Source: Pseudomonadota bacterium
GTDB taxonomy: Bacteria; Pseudomonadota; Alphaproteobacteria; Sphingomonadales; Sphingomonadaceae
DNA: 64,000 nt
NCBI GenBank assembly: GCA_020160755.1
Contig: JAIUPN010000009.1
Span: 1-64,000 of the forward strand
Direction: 5' to 3'
The notes under the pieces are model-generated. The model was not told where the DNA came from. It ran no database searches and saw only the letters and a list, made by a program, of their open reading frames with translations. Every line of letters begins with the position of its first letter. The stretch's first letter is position 1. Position numbers and translations under genes: made by a program. Below are positions 43,379 through 52,011 of the stretch, piece after piece.

Positions 43379-44504
43379 GACCCCGGGTTTCGCTTTTACC
43401 GTCCTCGCTTTCCTGCTCGTGCTCGGCCCGCTCGTGTTCGTGCACGAATATGGCCATTATATCGTCGGGCGCTGGTGCGGGGTGAAGGCCGATACCTTCT
43501 CGATCGGTTTCGGGCGCAAGATCCTCGGCTGGAAGGACAAGCGCGGCACCGAATGGAAGATCGGCTGGCTGCCGCTCGGCGGCTATGTCCAGTTCGCGGG
43601 CGACCGCGACGCGGTCAGCCAGCCCGACGCGACCTGGCATCAGCTGCCGGCGGCGGAAAAGTCGCACACTTTCCCGGCGCAGCCGGTGTGGAAGCGCTCG
43701 TTGATCGTCGCAGCGGGGCCGGTCACCAATTTCCTGTTCGCGATCCTGATCCTTGCGGGCTTCGCTTGGGCTGGTGGCAAGCCGGTGACGCCGCCTGTTG
43801 CGGGCGGGATCGAGGCCGGATCGGCGGCGGCCGCCGCGGGCCTGCGCACCGGCGACCGGATCGTCTCGATCGACGGGCGGTCGATGGAGACCTTCGGCGA
43901 TATCCCGATGGCGGTCGCGCATCGCCCGGGGGAGACGATGCAGGTGCGCGTTCTCCGCTCCGGAAGCGAACGCACGGTCGTGCTGACCCCGCGGCTGATC
44001 ACGGAGAAGGACCCGTTCGGCAAGGAATATGAGCGCGCGATCATCGGCCTCGCGCCGCCCGCGCCGCAGTTGCAGCCGGTGTCGCTCCTCGAAGCGCCCG
44101 CGGTCGGGCTGCACCAGACCTGGCAGATCGTCCGGCAGACGGGCGAGGTGCTGGGTCAGTTCCTGACCGGACGCCGGTCGATCAAGGACATGAACGGCCC
44201 GGTCAAGATCGCCGAGGTTTCGGGGCAGGCGGCGACGCTGGGGCTGGCGTCGCTGATATTCTTCATCGCGCTGATTTCCATCAATCTGGGGTTCATCAAC
44301 CTCTTGCCATTGCCGATGCTCGATGGTGGTCACTTGCTATTCTATGCCTATGAAGCGATCCGCCGGCGCCCCGCGCCGCCGCAGGTGCAGGAATGGGCGT
44401 TTCGATTCGGCTTTGCGGCGGTTGTCACGCTGATGCTGGTCGTAACTTTCAACGATTTGGGCTCATTGGGCCTGTGGGACCGGATCGCGCGCTTGATTGG
44501 CTAG
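43371..44504 (+). CDS. rseP: Site-2 zinc metalloprotease RseP
   Basis: This 377-residue membrane protease has the HEYGH zinc motif in the first transmembrane region, a GFGRKILGWKDKRGTEWKI membrane segment, a PDZ domain (about residues 140-225), and N-L-L-P-L-P-M-L-D-G-G-H with the third metal ligand near the C-terminus. It clips anti-sigma factors and remnant signal peptides in the membrane. Only one PDZ is evident, whereas the E. coli enzyme has two. The start overlaps the end of dxr; bamA follows. Confidence 0.95.
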   Translation: MLETPGFAFTVLAFLLVLGPLVFVHEYGHYIVGRWCGVKADTFSIGFGRKILGWKDKRGTEWKIGWLPLGGYVQFAGDRDAVSQPDATWHQLPAAEKSHTFPAQPVWKRSLIVAAGPVTNFLFAILILAGFAWAGGKPVTPPVAGGIEAGSAAAAAGLRTGDRIVSIDGRSMETFGDIPMAVAHRPGETMQVRVLRSGSERTVVLTPRLITEKDPFGKEYERAIIGLAPPAPQLQPVSLLEAPAVGLHQTWQIVRQTGEVLGQFLTGRRSIKDMNGPVKIAEVSGQAATLGLASLIFFIALISINLGFINLLPLPMLDGGHLLFYAYEAIRRRPAPPQVQEWAFRFGFAAVVTLMLVVTFNDLGSLGLWDRIARLIG

Positions 44505-44577
44505 CGAGTCTGGGGCAGGGAGTTGCGCGCGAACCTGCGGTCAGGCGGGTTTGTCGCTTTCGAGTTATTTTTTCGGG

Positions 44578-47241
44578 ATGAACAGCGTGGCTTCACACAA
44601 ATTCTCGGCGCGGACACAGCTGTCGGCCCTCCTCATGGCAGGTACGATGTTGGCAACGCCGGTGATGGCGCAGCAAGCGGCGCCGCCGACCGTCCCCGCG
44701 CCCGCTCCCGAAGCGGCGCCGAGCGCGACGACGGTCCAGTCGATCACCGTCGTCGGCAACCAGCGGCTCGAGGCGCAGACGATCCTGTCGTACCTGCGGC
44801 TGCGCGTCGGTCAGCAATATGATCGTTCGGTGCTCGACCAGGCGCTGAAGGACCTCGCCGCGACCGAATTGTTCAAGGATTTCCAGATCACCGACAACGC
44901 CGGTGCGCTGACGATCCAGGTGACCGAGAACCCGGTGATCAACCGCGTCATCCTCGAAGGCAACAAGCGCCTGAAGGAAGACAAGATCCGGCCCGAGATC
45001 AAGCTCGCGCCGCGCCAGATCTTCACCCGCTCGAAGGTCCGCGCCGACGTCGCGCGCATCATCGAGCTTTACAAGCGGCAGGGCCGCTTCGCCGCGACCG
45101 TCGAACCCAAGATGGTGTCGCTCGACCAGAACCGCGTCGATGTGGTGTTCGAGATCAACGAAGGGCCGAAGTCGAAGGTCCGCCAGATCAACATCATCGG
45201 TAACGAGAAGTTCAGCGACGGCGATCTCAAGGACGAGATGGCGACGAAGCAGTCGAGCCTGATGACGATCCTGTCGTCGAACACCAGCTACGACCCCGAT
45301 CGCCTCGCCTATGACCAGCAGAAATTGCGCCTTTTCTACCTGACCAACGGTTACGCCGATTTCCGGGTGATTTCGGCGGTGGCCGAGCTGACGAGCAACA
45401 AGCAGGACTTCATCATCACTTACGTGGTCGAGGAAGGCGAACGCTACAAGTTCGGCGATGTCGACGTGAAGAGCGAGATCCGCGACTTCCAGCCCGAAAT
45501 GCTGAAGAAGCTGCTGCCGATGCACACCGGCGACTGGTACGACGCCAAGCTGGTCGAGGACACGGTCGAAAGCCTCAGCGAGACCGCCGGTCTGTTCGGA
45601 TACGCCTTTGCCGACATCAATCCCGAATTTCGCCGCGATCCCGAAACCAAGACGATGGCGATCACCTTCAACGTCGGCGAGAGCCCGCGTACTTACGTGG
45701 AGCGTATCGACGTCAACGGCAACACGCTGACGCACGACAAGGTAGTCCGCCGCGAATTCCGCTTGAACGAGGGCGACGCCTTCAACAGCTTCGGCATCAA
45801 GCGCACCGAGAACCGCATCAACAGCCTCGGTTATTTCCAGGAAAATCTGGAGATCGAGCGCAAGGAAGGCAGCGCGCCCGACCGCATCATCCTCGAAACC
45901 AATGTCGAGGAAAAGCCGACCGGTGAGCTGTCGCTGTCGGCGGGCTTCTCGTCGATCGAGAATTTCCTGCTTCAGGCGTCGATCCGCCAGCGCAACTTCC
46001 GCGGTCTCGGCCAGCAGCTCCAGGCCTCGGTCAACTATTCGAGCTATTCGAAGTCGATCGAACTCGGCTTTACCGAACCCTATCTGTTCGACCGCAACAT
46101 CTCGGTCGGCGGCAGCATCTATCGCCGCGACCTGAACTCGTTCAACTTCATCAACAACGACCGCCGGACGACGTTCCAGCAGGTCACGACCGGTTTGCAG
46201 CTCAATGCCGGTGTGCCGCTGACCGAATTCATGTCCTTCTTCGCGCGCTACAGCATCAATTTCGACGATGTGACGCTCGACAAGGGAATCTATTATTTCG
46301 GTAACGAGTGCGACCCGCTCGTCGCGGGCCGCTACCTGTGCGACGCGATCGGGACGCGGACGACTTCGCTGCTCGGCTACACGCTCGCTTATGACGATCG
46401 CGACAACCGCCTGCGCCCGACGCGCGGCCAGTCGCTGTCGCTCAGCCAGGATTTCGCGGGCCTCGGCGGCAGCGTCAAATATGTCCGCACGCGCGCCAAT
46501 GCGTCGAAGCATTTCAATCTCGGCAGCCGCTTCATCCTCAACCTGTCGGCCGAGGGCGGTTATATCTATCCGTTCGGCGGGCGCCCGACCCCGACCAGCG
46601 ACAAGGTCCGCCTGACCGACCGCTTCTTCCTCGGCGAACCGCAGATGCGCGGTTTCGATATTCGCGGCGTCGGTCCGCGCGTGATCCGCTATGGCGTCAC
46701 CTATGATCCGACCAATCCGGTCGTCGATACGTCGAACGACAATCGCGGGCAGATCGACGACGCTCTCGGCGGCCGCGCTTATTATCAGGGCCGTCTCGAA
46801 CTCGATATCCCGCTGGGCAGCGGCGCGAAGGAAATGGGGCTCCGGCCGTCTGTGTTCGTCGACGTCGGTTCGGTGTTCAGCGTCAAGCGTCCGACGCTCA
46901 CGACGCTCGCCGATTTCCGCGATCCGGCCGACGGGTTTACCAAATTCCTGTGCCGCAATGCCACCACGGGCGTGAAGACCTTCGCGACCAACACGCCCAA
47001 CCCCGACGGCACGCCGTCGGGTGATTTCACGACCTGCGACACCGCGAACGGCTTCTCCTCGCTGGCACCGTTCGAGGAACGCTTCTTTGGCGACACCTGG
47101 ATGCCGCGCGTCTCGATCGGCGCCGGGGTCAACTGGAACTCTCCGTTCGGTCCCTTCCGGATCGACTTCGCTTACGCCCTTCGCAAAGAAGAGGGCGATG
47201 ACACCAAACGCTTCTCATTCAACGTAGGAACCCAATTCTAA
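44578..47241 (+). CDS. bamA: Outer-membrane protein assembly factor BamA
   Basis: This 887-residue protein has a signal peptide (ending Val-Met-Ala-Gln), a short Pro/Ala linker and five POTRA domains (about residues 45-455). A 16-strand beta-barrel with the loop-6 motif MRGFDIRG completes it, with a C-terminal Phe. It folds and inserts outer-membrane proteins, including the barrels encoded in this window. The ATG at 44578 is the best start, though its ribosome site is weak. The TAA overlaps the ATG of the Skp-like gene. Confidence 0.97.
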   Translation: MNSVASHKFSARTQLSALLMAGTMLATPVMAQQAAPPTVPAPAPEAAPSATTVQSITVVGNQRLEAQTILSYLRLRVGQQYDRSVLDQALKDLAATELFKDFQITDNAGALTIQVTENPVINRVILEGNKRLKEDKIRPEIKLAPRQIFTRSKVRADVARIIELYKRQGRFAATVEPKMVSLDQNRVDVVFEINEGPKSKVRQINIIGNEKFSDGDLKDEMATKQSSLMTILSSNTSYDPDRLAYDQQKLRLFYLTNGYADFRVISAVAELTSNKQDFIITYVVEEGERYKFGDVDVKSEIRDFQPEMLKKLLPMHTGDWYDAKLVEDTVESLSETAGLFGYAFADINPEFRRDPETKTMAITFNVGESPRTYVERIDVNGNTLTHDKVVRREFRLNEGDAFNSFGIKRTENRINSLGYFQENLEIERKEGSAPDRIILETNVEEKPTGELSLSAGFSSIENFLLQASIRQRNFRGLGQQLQASVNYSSYSKSIELGFTEPYLFDRNISVGGSIYRRDLNSFNFINNDRRTTFQQVTTGLQLNAGVPLTEFMSFFARYSINFDDVTLDKGIYYFGNECDPLVAGRYLCDAIGTRTTSLLGYTLAYDDRDNRLRPTRGQSLSLSQDFAGLGGSVKYVRTRANASKHFNLGSRFILNLSAEGGYIYPFGGRPTPTSDKVRLTDRFFLGEPQMRGFDIRGVGPRVIRYGVTYDPTNPVVDTSNDNRGQIDDALGGRAYYQGRLELDIPLGSGAKEMGLRPSVFVDVGSVFSVKRPTLTTLADFRDPADGFTKFLCRNATTGVKTFATNTPNPDGTPSGDFTTCDTANGFSSLAPFEERFFGDTWMPRVSIGAGVNWNSPFGPFRIDFAYALRKEEGDDTKRFSFNVGTQF

Positions 47242-47930
47242 TGAAGAAAATTCTCGTCGCTTCGGCGCTGGCAATGGCCACGCTGTCGGTTTCGCCCATC
47301 CTGTCGGCCCCGGCGATCGCGCAAGCAAAGGGCGTGGGCGTTGCCGACGTCCGCGTCGCCGCCGCCCGCTCGAACGCTTTCCAGACCGCCTCGACCCAGA
47401 TCGAGACGACCTACAAGGCGCAGATCGATCAGCAGCAGTCGCGCGGGCAGACGCTGCAGGCCGAAATCAACGTCCTGATCGCGAAATATAACGAAGAAGC
47501 GAAAAAGACCCCGCAGAACCAGGCGGCGCTGCAGGCTGCGGCGAAGGCCGTGCAGGACAAGCGTCAGGCGGCGCAGACCGAACTCGGCCGGATCGGCGCG
47601 CCGGTCGACCTCGCCATCGCTTATGTCGAAGACCAGATCAGCGTTCGCATGAACGAAGCGATCAAGGCCGCGATGACCGCGAAAAAGATCGACCTGCTGC
47701 TCAACCCCGATGCCGTGCTCGCCCGCGAGAATAATGTCGACATCACCGACGCGGTGGTGACCGAACTGAACCGCATCCTGCCCAACGTGTCGATCGCGGT
47801 TCCGGCGGGTTACCAGCCGGGCCAGCTCGTCCAGCAGCGCAACCAGCAGCTGATGGATCAGGCACGCGCCGCACAGGGTGGCACGCCGGCTGCTCCGGCC
47901 CCGACGGGCACCCCGCCGACGACCCGCTAA
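47241..47930 (+). CDS. skp: OmpH/Skp-family periplasmic chaperone
   Basis: This 229-residue protein has a signal peptide (ending Ala-Ile-Ala-Gln-Ala), a long coiled-coil middle (about residues 50-130) and a C-terminal tail rich in Pro, Ala and Thr. It should hold unfolded outer-membrane proteins on their way to BamA. Its ATG overlaps the bamA stop. In the usual gene order lpxD would follow, but here fabZ does. Confidence 0.9.
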   Translation: MKKILVASALAMATLSVSPILSAPAIAQAKGVGVADVRVAAARSNAFQTASTQIETTYKAQIDQQQSRGQTLQAEINVLIAKYNEEAKKTPQNQAALQAAAKAVQDKRQAAQTELGRIGAPVDLAIAYVEDQISVRMNEAIKAAMTAKKIDLLLNPDAVLARENNVDITDAVVTELNRILPNVSIAVPAGYQPGQLVQQRNQQLMDQARAAQGGTPAAPAPTGTPPTTR

Positions 47931-47935
47931 GCGCA

Positions 47936-48415
47936 ATGGCGGACGGGGAAAAGCCGGAAGGCACGATGGGGCCGGTGGATATCCGCCGGATTCTGACGTT
48001 GCTGCCGCATCGTTATCCGATGCTGCTCGTCGACCGGGTGGAATCGATGGTGAAGGACACCTCGATCCACGCGGTCAAGGCGGTGACGATCAACGAGCCC
48101 TTCTTTCAGGGGCATTTCCCCGGCCGGCCGATCATGCCCGGCGTCCTCATCGTCGAGGCGCTGGCGCAGGCCGGCGGCATATTGGCGGTCGAATCGCTCG
48201 GCCTCGGCGGGTCGGGCAAGCTCGTCTATTTCATGGCGATCGACGGGGTGAAGTTCAGGAAGCCGGTCGAACCCGGCGTTCTGCTCGACCTCCACGTCAC
48301 GATCGTCCAGGCAAAGCGGAATATCTGCAAGTTCGAGGGCCGGGCGATGCTGGGCGACGCTCTTGCCGCCGAATGCCAGTTCACCGCAATGATCGCCGAT
48401 CCGCCGAGCGACTAA
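47936..48415 (+). CDS. fabZ: (3R)-hydroxyacyl-ACP dehydratase FabZ
   Basis: This 159-residue protein has the hot-dog fold with the active-site [21 protein letters not shown] segment (catalytic His and, 14 residues later, Glu). It dehydrates 3-hydroxyacyl-ACP in fatty acid elongation. It begins 5 bases after the skp stop. The next gene is rpmE rather than lpxA. Confidence 0.97.
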   Translation: MADGEKPEGTMGPVDIRRILTLLPHRYPMLLVDRVESMVKDTSIHAVKAVTINEPFFQGHFPGRPIMPGVLIVEALAQAGGILAVESLGLGGSGKLVYFMAIDGVKFRKPVEPGVLLDLHVTIVQAKRNICKFEGRAMLGDALAAECQFTAMIADPPSD

Positions 48416-48534
48416 GCAAGGCTTGCAAAATCAGCCATTCACCGTTAGGGGCCACCGCTTCGCGAGCCCCATAGCGGGGAAAGCACAGACTCACAGCCAG
48501 CTGGTCGGTAACCAGCGGCACAGGAGCCCATGAC

Positions 48535-48762
48535 ATGAAAAAAGACATCCACCCCGCGTACCACATGATCACGGTCAAGATGACCGATGGCACCGAATAT
48601 CAGACGCGCTCGACCTGGGGCAAAGAGGGCGACACGATGACGCTCGAAATCGACCCCACCGCGCACCCGGCGTGGACCGGCGGCACGGGCCGTATGCTCG
48701 ACGCGGGCGGCCAGGTCGCGAAGTTCAACAAGCGTTTCGGCGGTCTCTCGCTCAAGCGTTGA
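48535..48762 (+). CDS. rpmE: 50S ribosomal protein L31 (zinc-free type)
   Basis: This 75-residue protein has the L31 M-K-K-D-I-H-P segment and a C-terminal HPAWTGG...[12 protein letters not shown] region. It contains no Cys, so it is a C-minus form that does not bind zinc. It is preceded by a 119-base gap and is convergent with glpK. Confidence 0.95.
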   Translation: MKKDIHPAYHMITVKMTDGTEYQTRSTWGKEGDTMTLEIDPTAHPAWTGGTGRMLDAGGQVAKFNKRFGGLSLKR

Positions 48763-48789
48763 TGGCGTCTGCCTCCGCCAAAGCGGGGG

Positions 48790-50262
48790 TCAGCCCAGAA
48801 CCTTTGCAAGCGCGCTTTGCCAACCGGCAAGGCGCGTTTTGCGTTTTCCGGCAGCCAGCGCGGGCGTGAAGCGCGTCGCGGTGCCGCGCATCGTCCCGGC
48901 TGCGCTGGCGAGGTCGGAGTACAGCCCCGCCCCCGTCGCGGCGAGCATCGCAGCGCCCAGTGCGGTGCTTTCGACGAATCCCGGCCGCTCGACCACAAGG
49001 TCGAGTATGTCGGCCAGATCCTGCGCCATCCAGTCGTTCGCCGCCATACCCCCGTCGATACGGACTTCTGCCCAATCGACGCCATCGGCAGCAAAGGCCG
49101 ATTTCAGATCGTGCGCCTGATAGGCCTGCGCTTCCAGCGCGGCGCGCGCGACATGCGCCTTGCCGGTGGCAAAGCTCAGCCCCGACAGCGCGGCCAGCGC
49201 ATCGGGCCGCCAGTGCGGCGCGCCGAGGCCGGTGAGGGCAGGGACCAGATAGACGCCGCCATTGTCCGCGACCGACCGTGCCAGTCCTTCGCTCTCGCTC
49301 GCGCTCGCCAGCAGGCCGAGCCCGTCGCGCAGCCATTTGATCAGGCTGCCCGCGACGAACACCGATCCTTCGAGCGCATAGGAGCGCATATCGCCTTCCT
49401 GCACCAGCACCGTCGCGAGCAGGCGGTTCTCCGAATGGGGCCGGGTGGTACCGCTCGCCGACAGAATGAAGGCGCCGGTGCCAAAGGTCGCCTTGGTCTG
49501 CCCCGGCGACAGGCACGCCTGGCCGATCGTTGCCGCCTGTTGATCGCCCGCCATGCCGCTGATCGGGATCGGGCTCCCGAACAGCGCGGGTGCGGTTACG
49601 CCGACGGTGGTCGTGCAGCCGGTGATTTCGGGCAGCAGCGCCACGGGTACGCCGAGCAGGTCGCAAAGTTCGCTGTCCCAGCCGCTGGTACCGTTGATGT
49701 CCATCAGCGAGGTACGCGACGCATTGCTCGCGTCGGTGACGTGGACCCCGCCGGTCAGGCGATAGACGAGGTAGGATTCGATCGTCCCGACCGCGAGCCG
49801 GTCGCCCGCCTCGCGAAGCTGCGGCCAGTGCTTCAGCGCCCACCCGATCTTGCTCCCTGAAAAATAGGGGTCGAGCAACAGGCCGCTTCGGGCCTGCACC
49901 ATCGCTTCGTGCCCTGCCTCCTTCAGCGCGGCGCAATCGGTGGCGGTTCGGCGATCCTGCCAGACGATCGCCGGCGCCAGCGGTTCGCCCGTCTTCCGGT
50001 CCCAGAACACTACCGTTTCGCGCTGGTTCGTGATGCCGATCGCCGCCACCTGATGTGCGCCGCCCGCCTGTTCGACCATATCGCGCGTGCAGGCGAGGGT
50101 GGCGGCCCAGATTTCTGCGGCGTCATGCTCAACCAGTCCCGGTCCCGGATAATGTTGCCGGATTTCGCGCTGTGCGCTGCCGAGTGGGGTGCCGTCGGCT
50201 TCGAAAAGCATCGTGCGGGTCGAGGTTGTACCCTCGTCGATGACGATAATTTTCTCGGCCAT
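48790..50262 (-). CDS. glpK: Glycerol kinase
   Basis: This 490-residue FGGY kinase has the IDEGTTSTRTMLF N-terminal phosphate loop, AVRSGL-like substrate segment, FGTGAF-I-L, and late DNGGVYLVPALTGLGAPHW. It phosphorylates glycerol to glycerol-3-phosphate. No uptake facilitator or glycerol-3-phosphate dehydrogenase is adjacent. It starts with a GGGAGAGC-type site upstream and is convergent with rpmE. Confidence 0.97.
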   Translation of the reverse strand: MAEKIIVIDEGTTSTRTMLFEADGTPLGSAQREIRQHYPGPGLVEHDAAEIWAATLACTRDMVEQAGGAHQVAAIGITNQRETVVFWDRKTGEPLAPAIVWQDRRTATDCAALKEAGHEAMVQARSGLLLDPYFSGSKIGWALKHWPQLREAGDRLAVGTIESYLVYRLTGGVHVTDASNASRTSLMDINGTSGWDSELCDLLGVPVALLPEITGCTTTVGVTAPALFGSPIPISGMAGDQQAATIGQACLSPGQTKATFGTGAFILSASGTTRPHSENRLLATVLVQEGDMRSYALEGSVFVAGSLIKWLRDGLGLLASASESEGLARSVADNGGVYLVPALTGLGAPHWRPDALAALSGLSFATGKAHVARAALEAQAYQAHDLKSAFAADGVDWAEVRIDGGMAANDWMAQDLADILDLVVERPGFVESTALGAAMLAATGAGLYSDLASAAGTMRGTATRFTPALAAGKRKTRLAGWQSALAKVLG

Positions 50263-50569
50263 ATCGCTCTCCCTCTTTTGCTTTTGATGCAGAAAGAACG
50301 ACGCCTCGACAAGGCGCGCGACACGAACATTCGTAATCGCCTTGCAAAATTGCGGGCACTATGCCATATATTGTGCAGCGCAGCATGGCGGGATCACCCG
50401 CCGCAACCACCGGCAGCGTGATTTCCCGCCCATTTTCAGGCGCGGGCGAGCCGGACTAGCGCTTTGTCCCCAGAGGCACCCTTTCACGCGGGTCGTTTCG
50501 AACCCGCGGCCGTGCGCCGTCCGTTCGATGCGAGCGGACGCTGTGCGCGTCGCCCTTTGTGAGTATTTT
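50263..50569 (+). promoter_or_regulatory. glpK-helicase intergenic region with a leader hairpin
   Basis: This 307-base gene-free divergent region must hold the promoters of both genes. At 50487-50508, CGCGGGT and ACCCGCG form a 7-bp stem, with extra CG/CG pairs inside, about 60 bases before the helicase ATG. The helicase therefore appears to have a long 5' leader. No convincing promoter hexamers were singled out. Confidence 0.4.
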
Positions 50570-51952
50570 ATGACGACTTTTAATGACTTTGGCCTGCACG
50601 CCGACATCAATCGCGCGCTTGCCGCCAAGGATTATACGCAGCCGACCCCGATCCAGACGCAGGCGATCCCGCCGCTGATGAAGGGCCGCGACCTGTGCGG
50701 TATCGCGCAGACGGGCACCGGCAAGACCGCCGGCTTCTCGCTGCCCTCGATCCATCACCTGCTGACCTATCCGCACCGCGCCAACCCGCGGAGCTGCCGG
50801 ATGCTCGTGCTCGCGCCGACGCGCGAACTCGCTGCGCAGATCGCGCAGAGCTGCCGCGACTATGGCCGCTTCACGAAGCTGTCGGTTTCGACCGTGTTCG
50901 GCGGCGTGCCGATCAACAAGCAGATCCGCGACCTTTCGGGCGGCGTCGATATCCTCGTTGCCACGCCGGGTCGACTGCTCGACCTGATCGACCAGCGCGC
51001 GCTGCGCCTCGACGACGTCGAAATCTTCGTCCTCGACGAAGCCGACCAGATGATGGACATGGGCTTCATCCACTCGCTGCGCCGTATCGCGAAGTTGCTG
51101 CCGTCGCGCCGCCAGAACCTCTTCTTCTCGGCAACGATGCCGAAGGAAATCGCGCATCTCGCCGAACAGTTCCTCGAGGATCCGGTGACCGTGTCGGTGA
51201 CGCCGGCGGCGACGACGGTCGAAAAGATCAGCCAATATTCGACTTTCGTCGAACAGAAGGAAAAGCAGGCGCTGCTCCATTCTGTCATCGCCAGCGAAGA
51301 TATCGACCGCGCGCTGATCTTCACGCGCACCAAGCATGGCGCCGACCGCGTCGTGCGTCACCTTGCGGGCGCCGGCATCAAGGCGATGGCGATCCATGGC
51401 AACAAGAGCCAGTCGCAGCGCACCCACGCGCTCCAGGCATTCCGCTCGGGCGATATCAAGCTGCTCGTCGCGACCGACATCGCCGCGCGCGGTATCGACG
51501 TGTCGGGCGTCAGCCATGTGATCAACTTCGAGATCCCTAACGTCCCGGAGCAATATGTCCACCGCATCGGCCGCACCGCGCGCGCCGGCGCCGAGGGCAA
51601 GGCGATCAGCTTCATCGCGCCCGACGAGCGTCCGTACATGCGCGATATCGAGCGCGTCACGCGGTCGAAGTCCGAACCGATGCCGCTGCCCGAGAATTTC
51701 AACGAGCTGGTGCGTAACCTGCCGAAGCCGGCGCAGCCGCCGCGCGATACCGGCAGCCAGGGCCGCAACCCGCAGCGCCAGCGCGAAGACGCGCTGCGCG
51801 GCCGTGATGCGGGCAAACCCCGCGGTGATCGCGGTCCGCGCCGCGACGGCGCTCCCGCTGGCGAAGGCGCGGAAGGCCAGCGCAAGCGCCGTTTCCGCCC
51901 GCGCAACAAGAGCGTCGGCGCGCACAAGGGCGCGGTGAAGCGCGTCGGTTGA
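50570..51952 (+). CDS. DEAD-box ATP-dependent RNA helicase (RhlE-like)
   Basis: This 460-residue protein has all helicase motifs: Q motif PTPIQTQAIP, AQTGTGKTAGF, PTRELAAQI, TPGRLLD, VLDEADQMMDMGF, SAT, ATDIAARGID and HRIGRTARAG. An Arg/Gly-rich basic tail of about 90 residues follows and should bind RNA. It remodels RNA in ribosome assembly or decay. The start at ATG 50570 (MTTFNDFGL) matches family starts; the frame continues upstream to 50342 without homology. Confidence 0.96.
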   Translation: MTTFNDFGLHADINRALAAKDYTQPTPIQTQAIPPLMKGRDLCGIAQTGTGKTAGFSLPSIHHLLTYPHRANPRSCRMLVLAPTRELAAQIAQSCRDYGRFTKLSVSTVFGGVPINKQIRDLSGGVDILVATPGRLLDLIDQRALRLDDVEIFVLDEADQMMDMGFIHSLRRIAKLLPSRRQNLFFSATMPKEIAHLAEQFLEDPVTVSVTPAATTVEKISQYSTFVEQKEKQALLHSVIASEDIDRALIFTRTKHGADRVVRHLAGAGIKAMAIHGNKSQSQRTHALQAFRSGDIKLLVATDIAARGIDVSGVSHVINFEIPNVPEQYVHRIGRTARAGAEGKAISFIAPDERPYMRDIERVTRSKSEPMPLPENFNELVRNLPKPAQPPRDTGSQGRNPQRQREDALRGRDAGKPRGDRGPRRDGAPAGEGAEGQRKRRFRPRNKSVGAHKGAVKRVG

Positions 51953-51974
51953 CGCTTGCCGCCCATCCGCTAGA

Positions 51975-52004
51975 CCCTTCGCCCACAAGATGACGGGCGA
52001 AGGG
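51975..52004 (+). promoter_or_regulatory. Hairpin masking the ribosome binding site of the MHS transporter
   Basis: CCCTTCGCCC and GGGCGAAGGG are perfect 10-base arms with a 10-base loop. The right arm contains the AGGGG Shine-Dalgarno sequence, 6-7 bases before ATG 52012. A stem of this strength would hide the site unless opened, and it could double as part of a terminator for the helicase gene (stop at 51952). Confidence 0.6.
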
Positions 52005-52011
52005 GTAGCGG

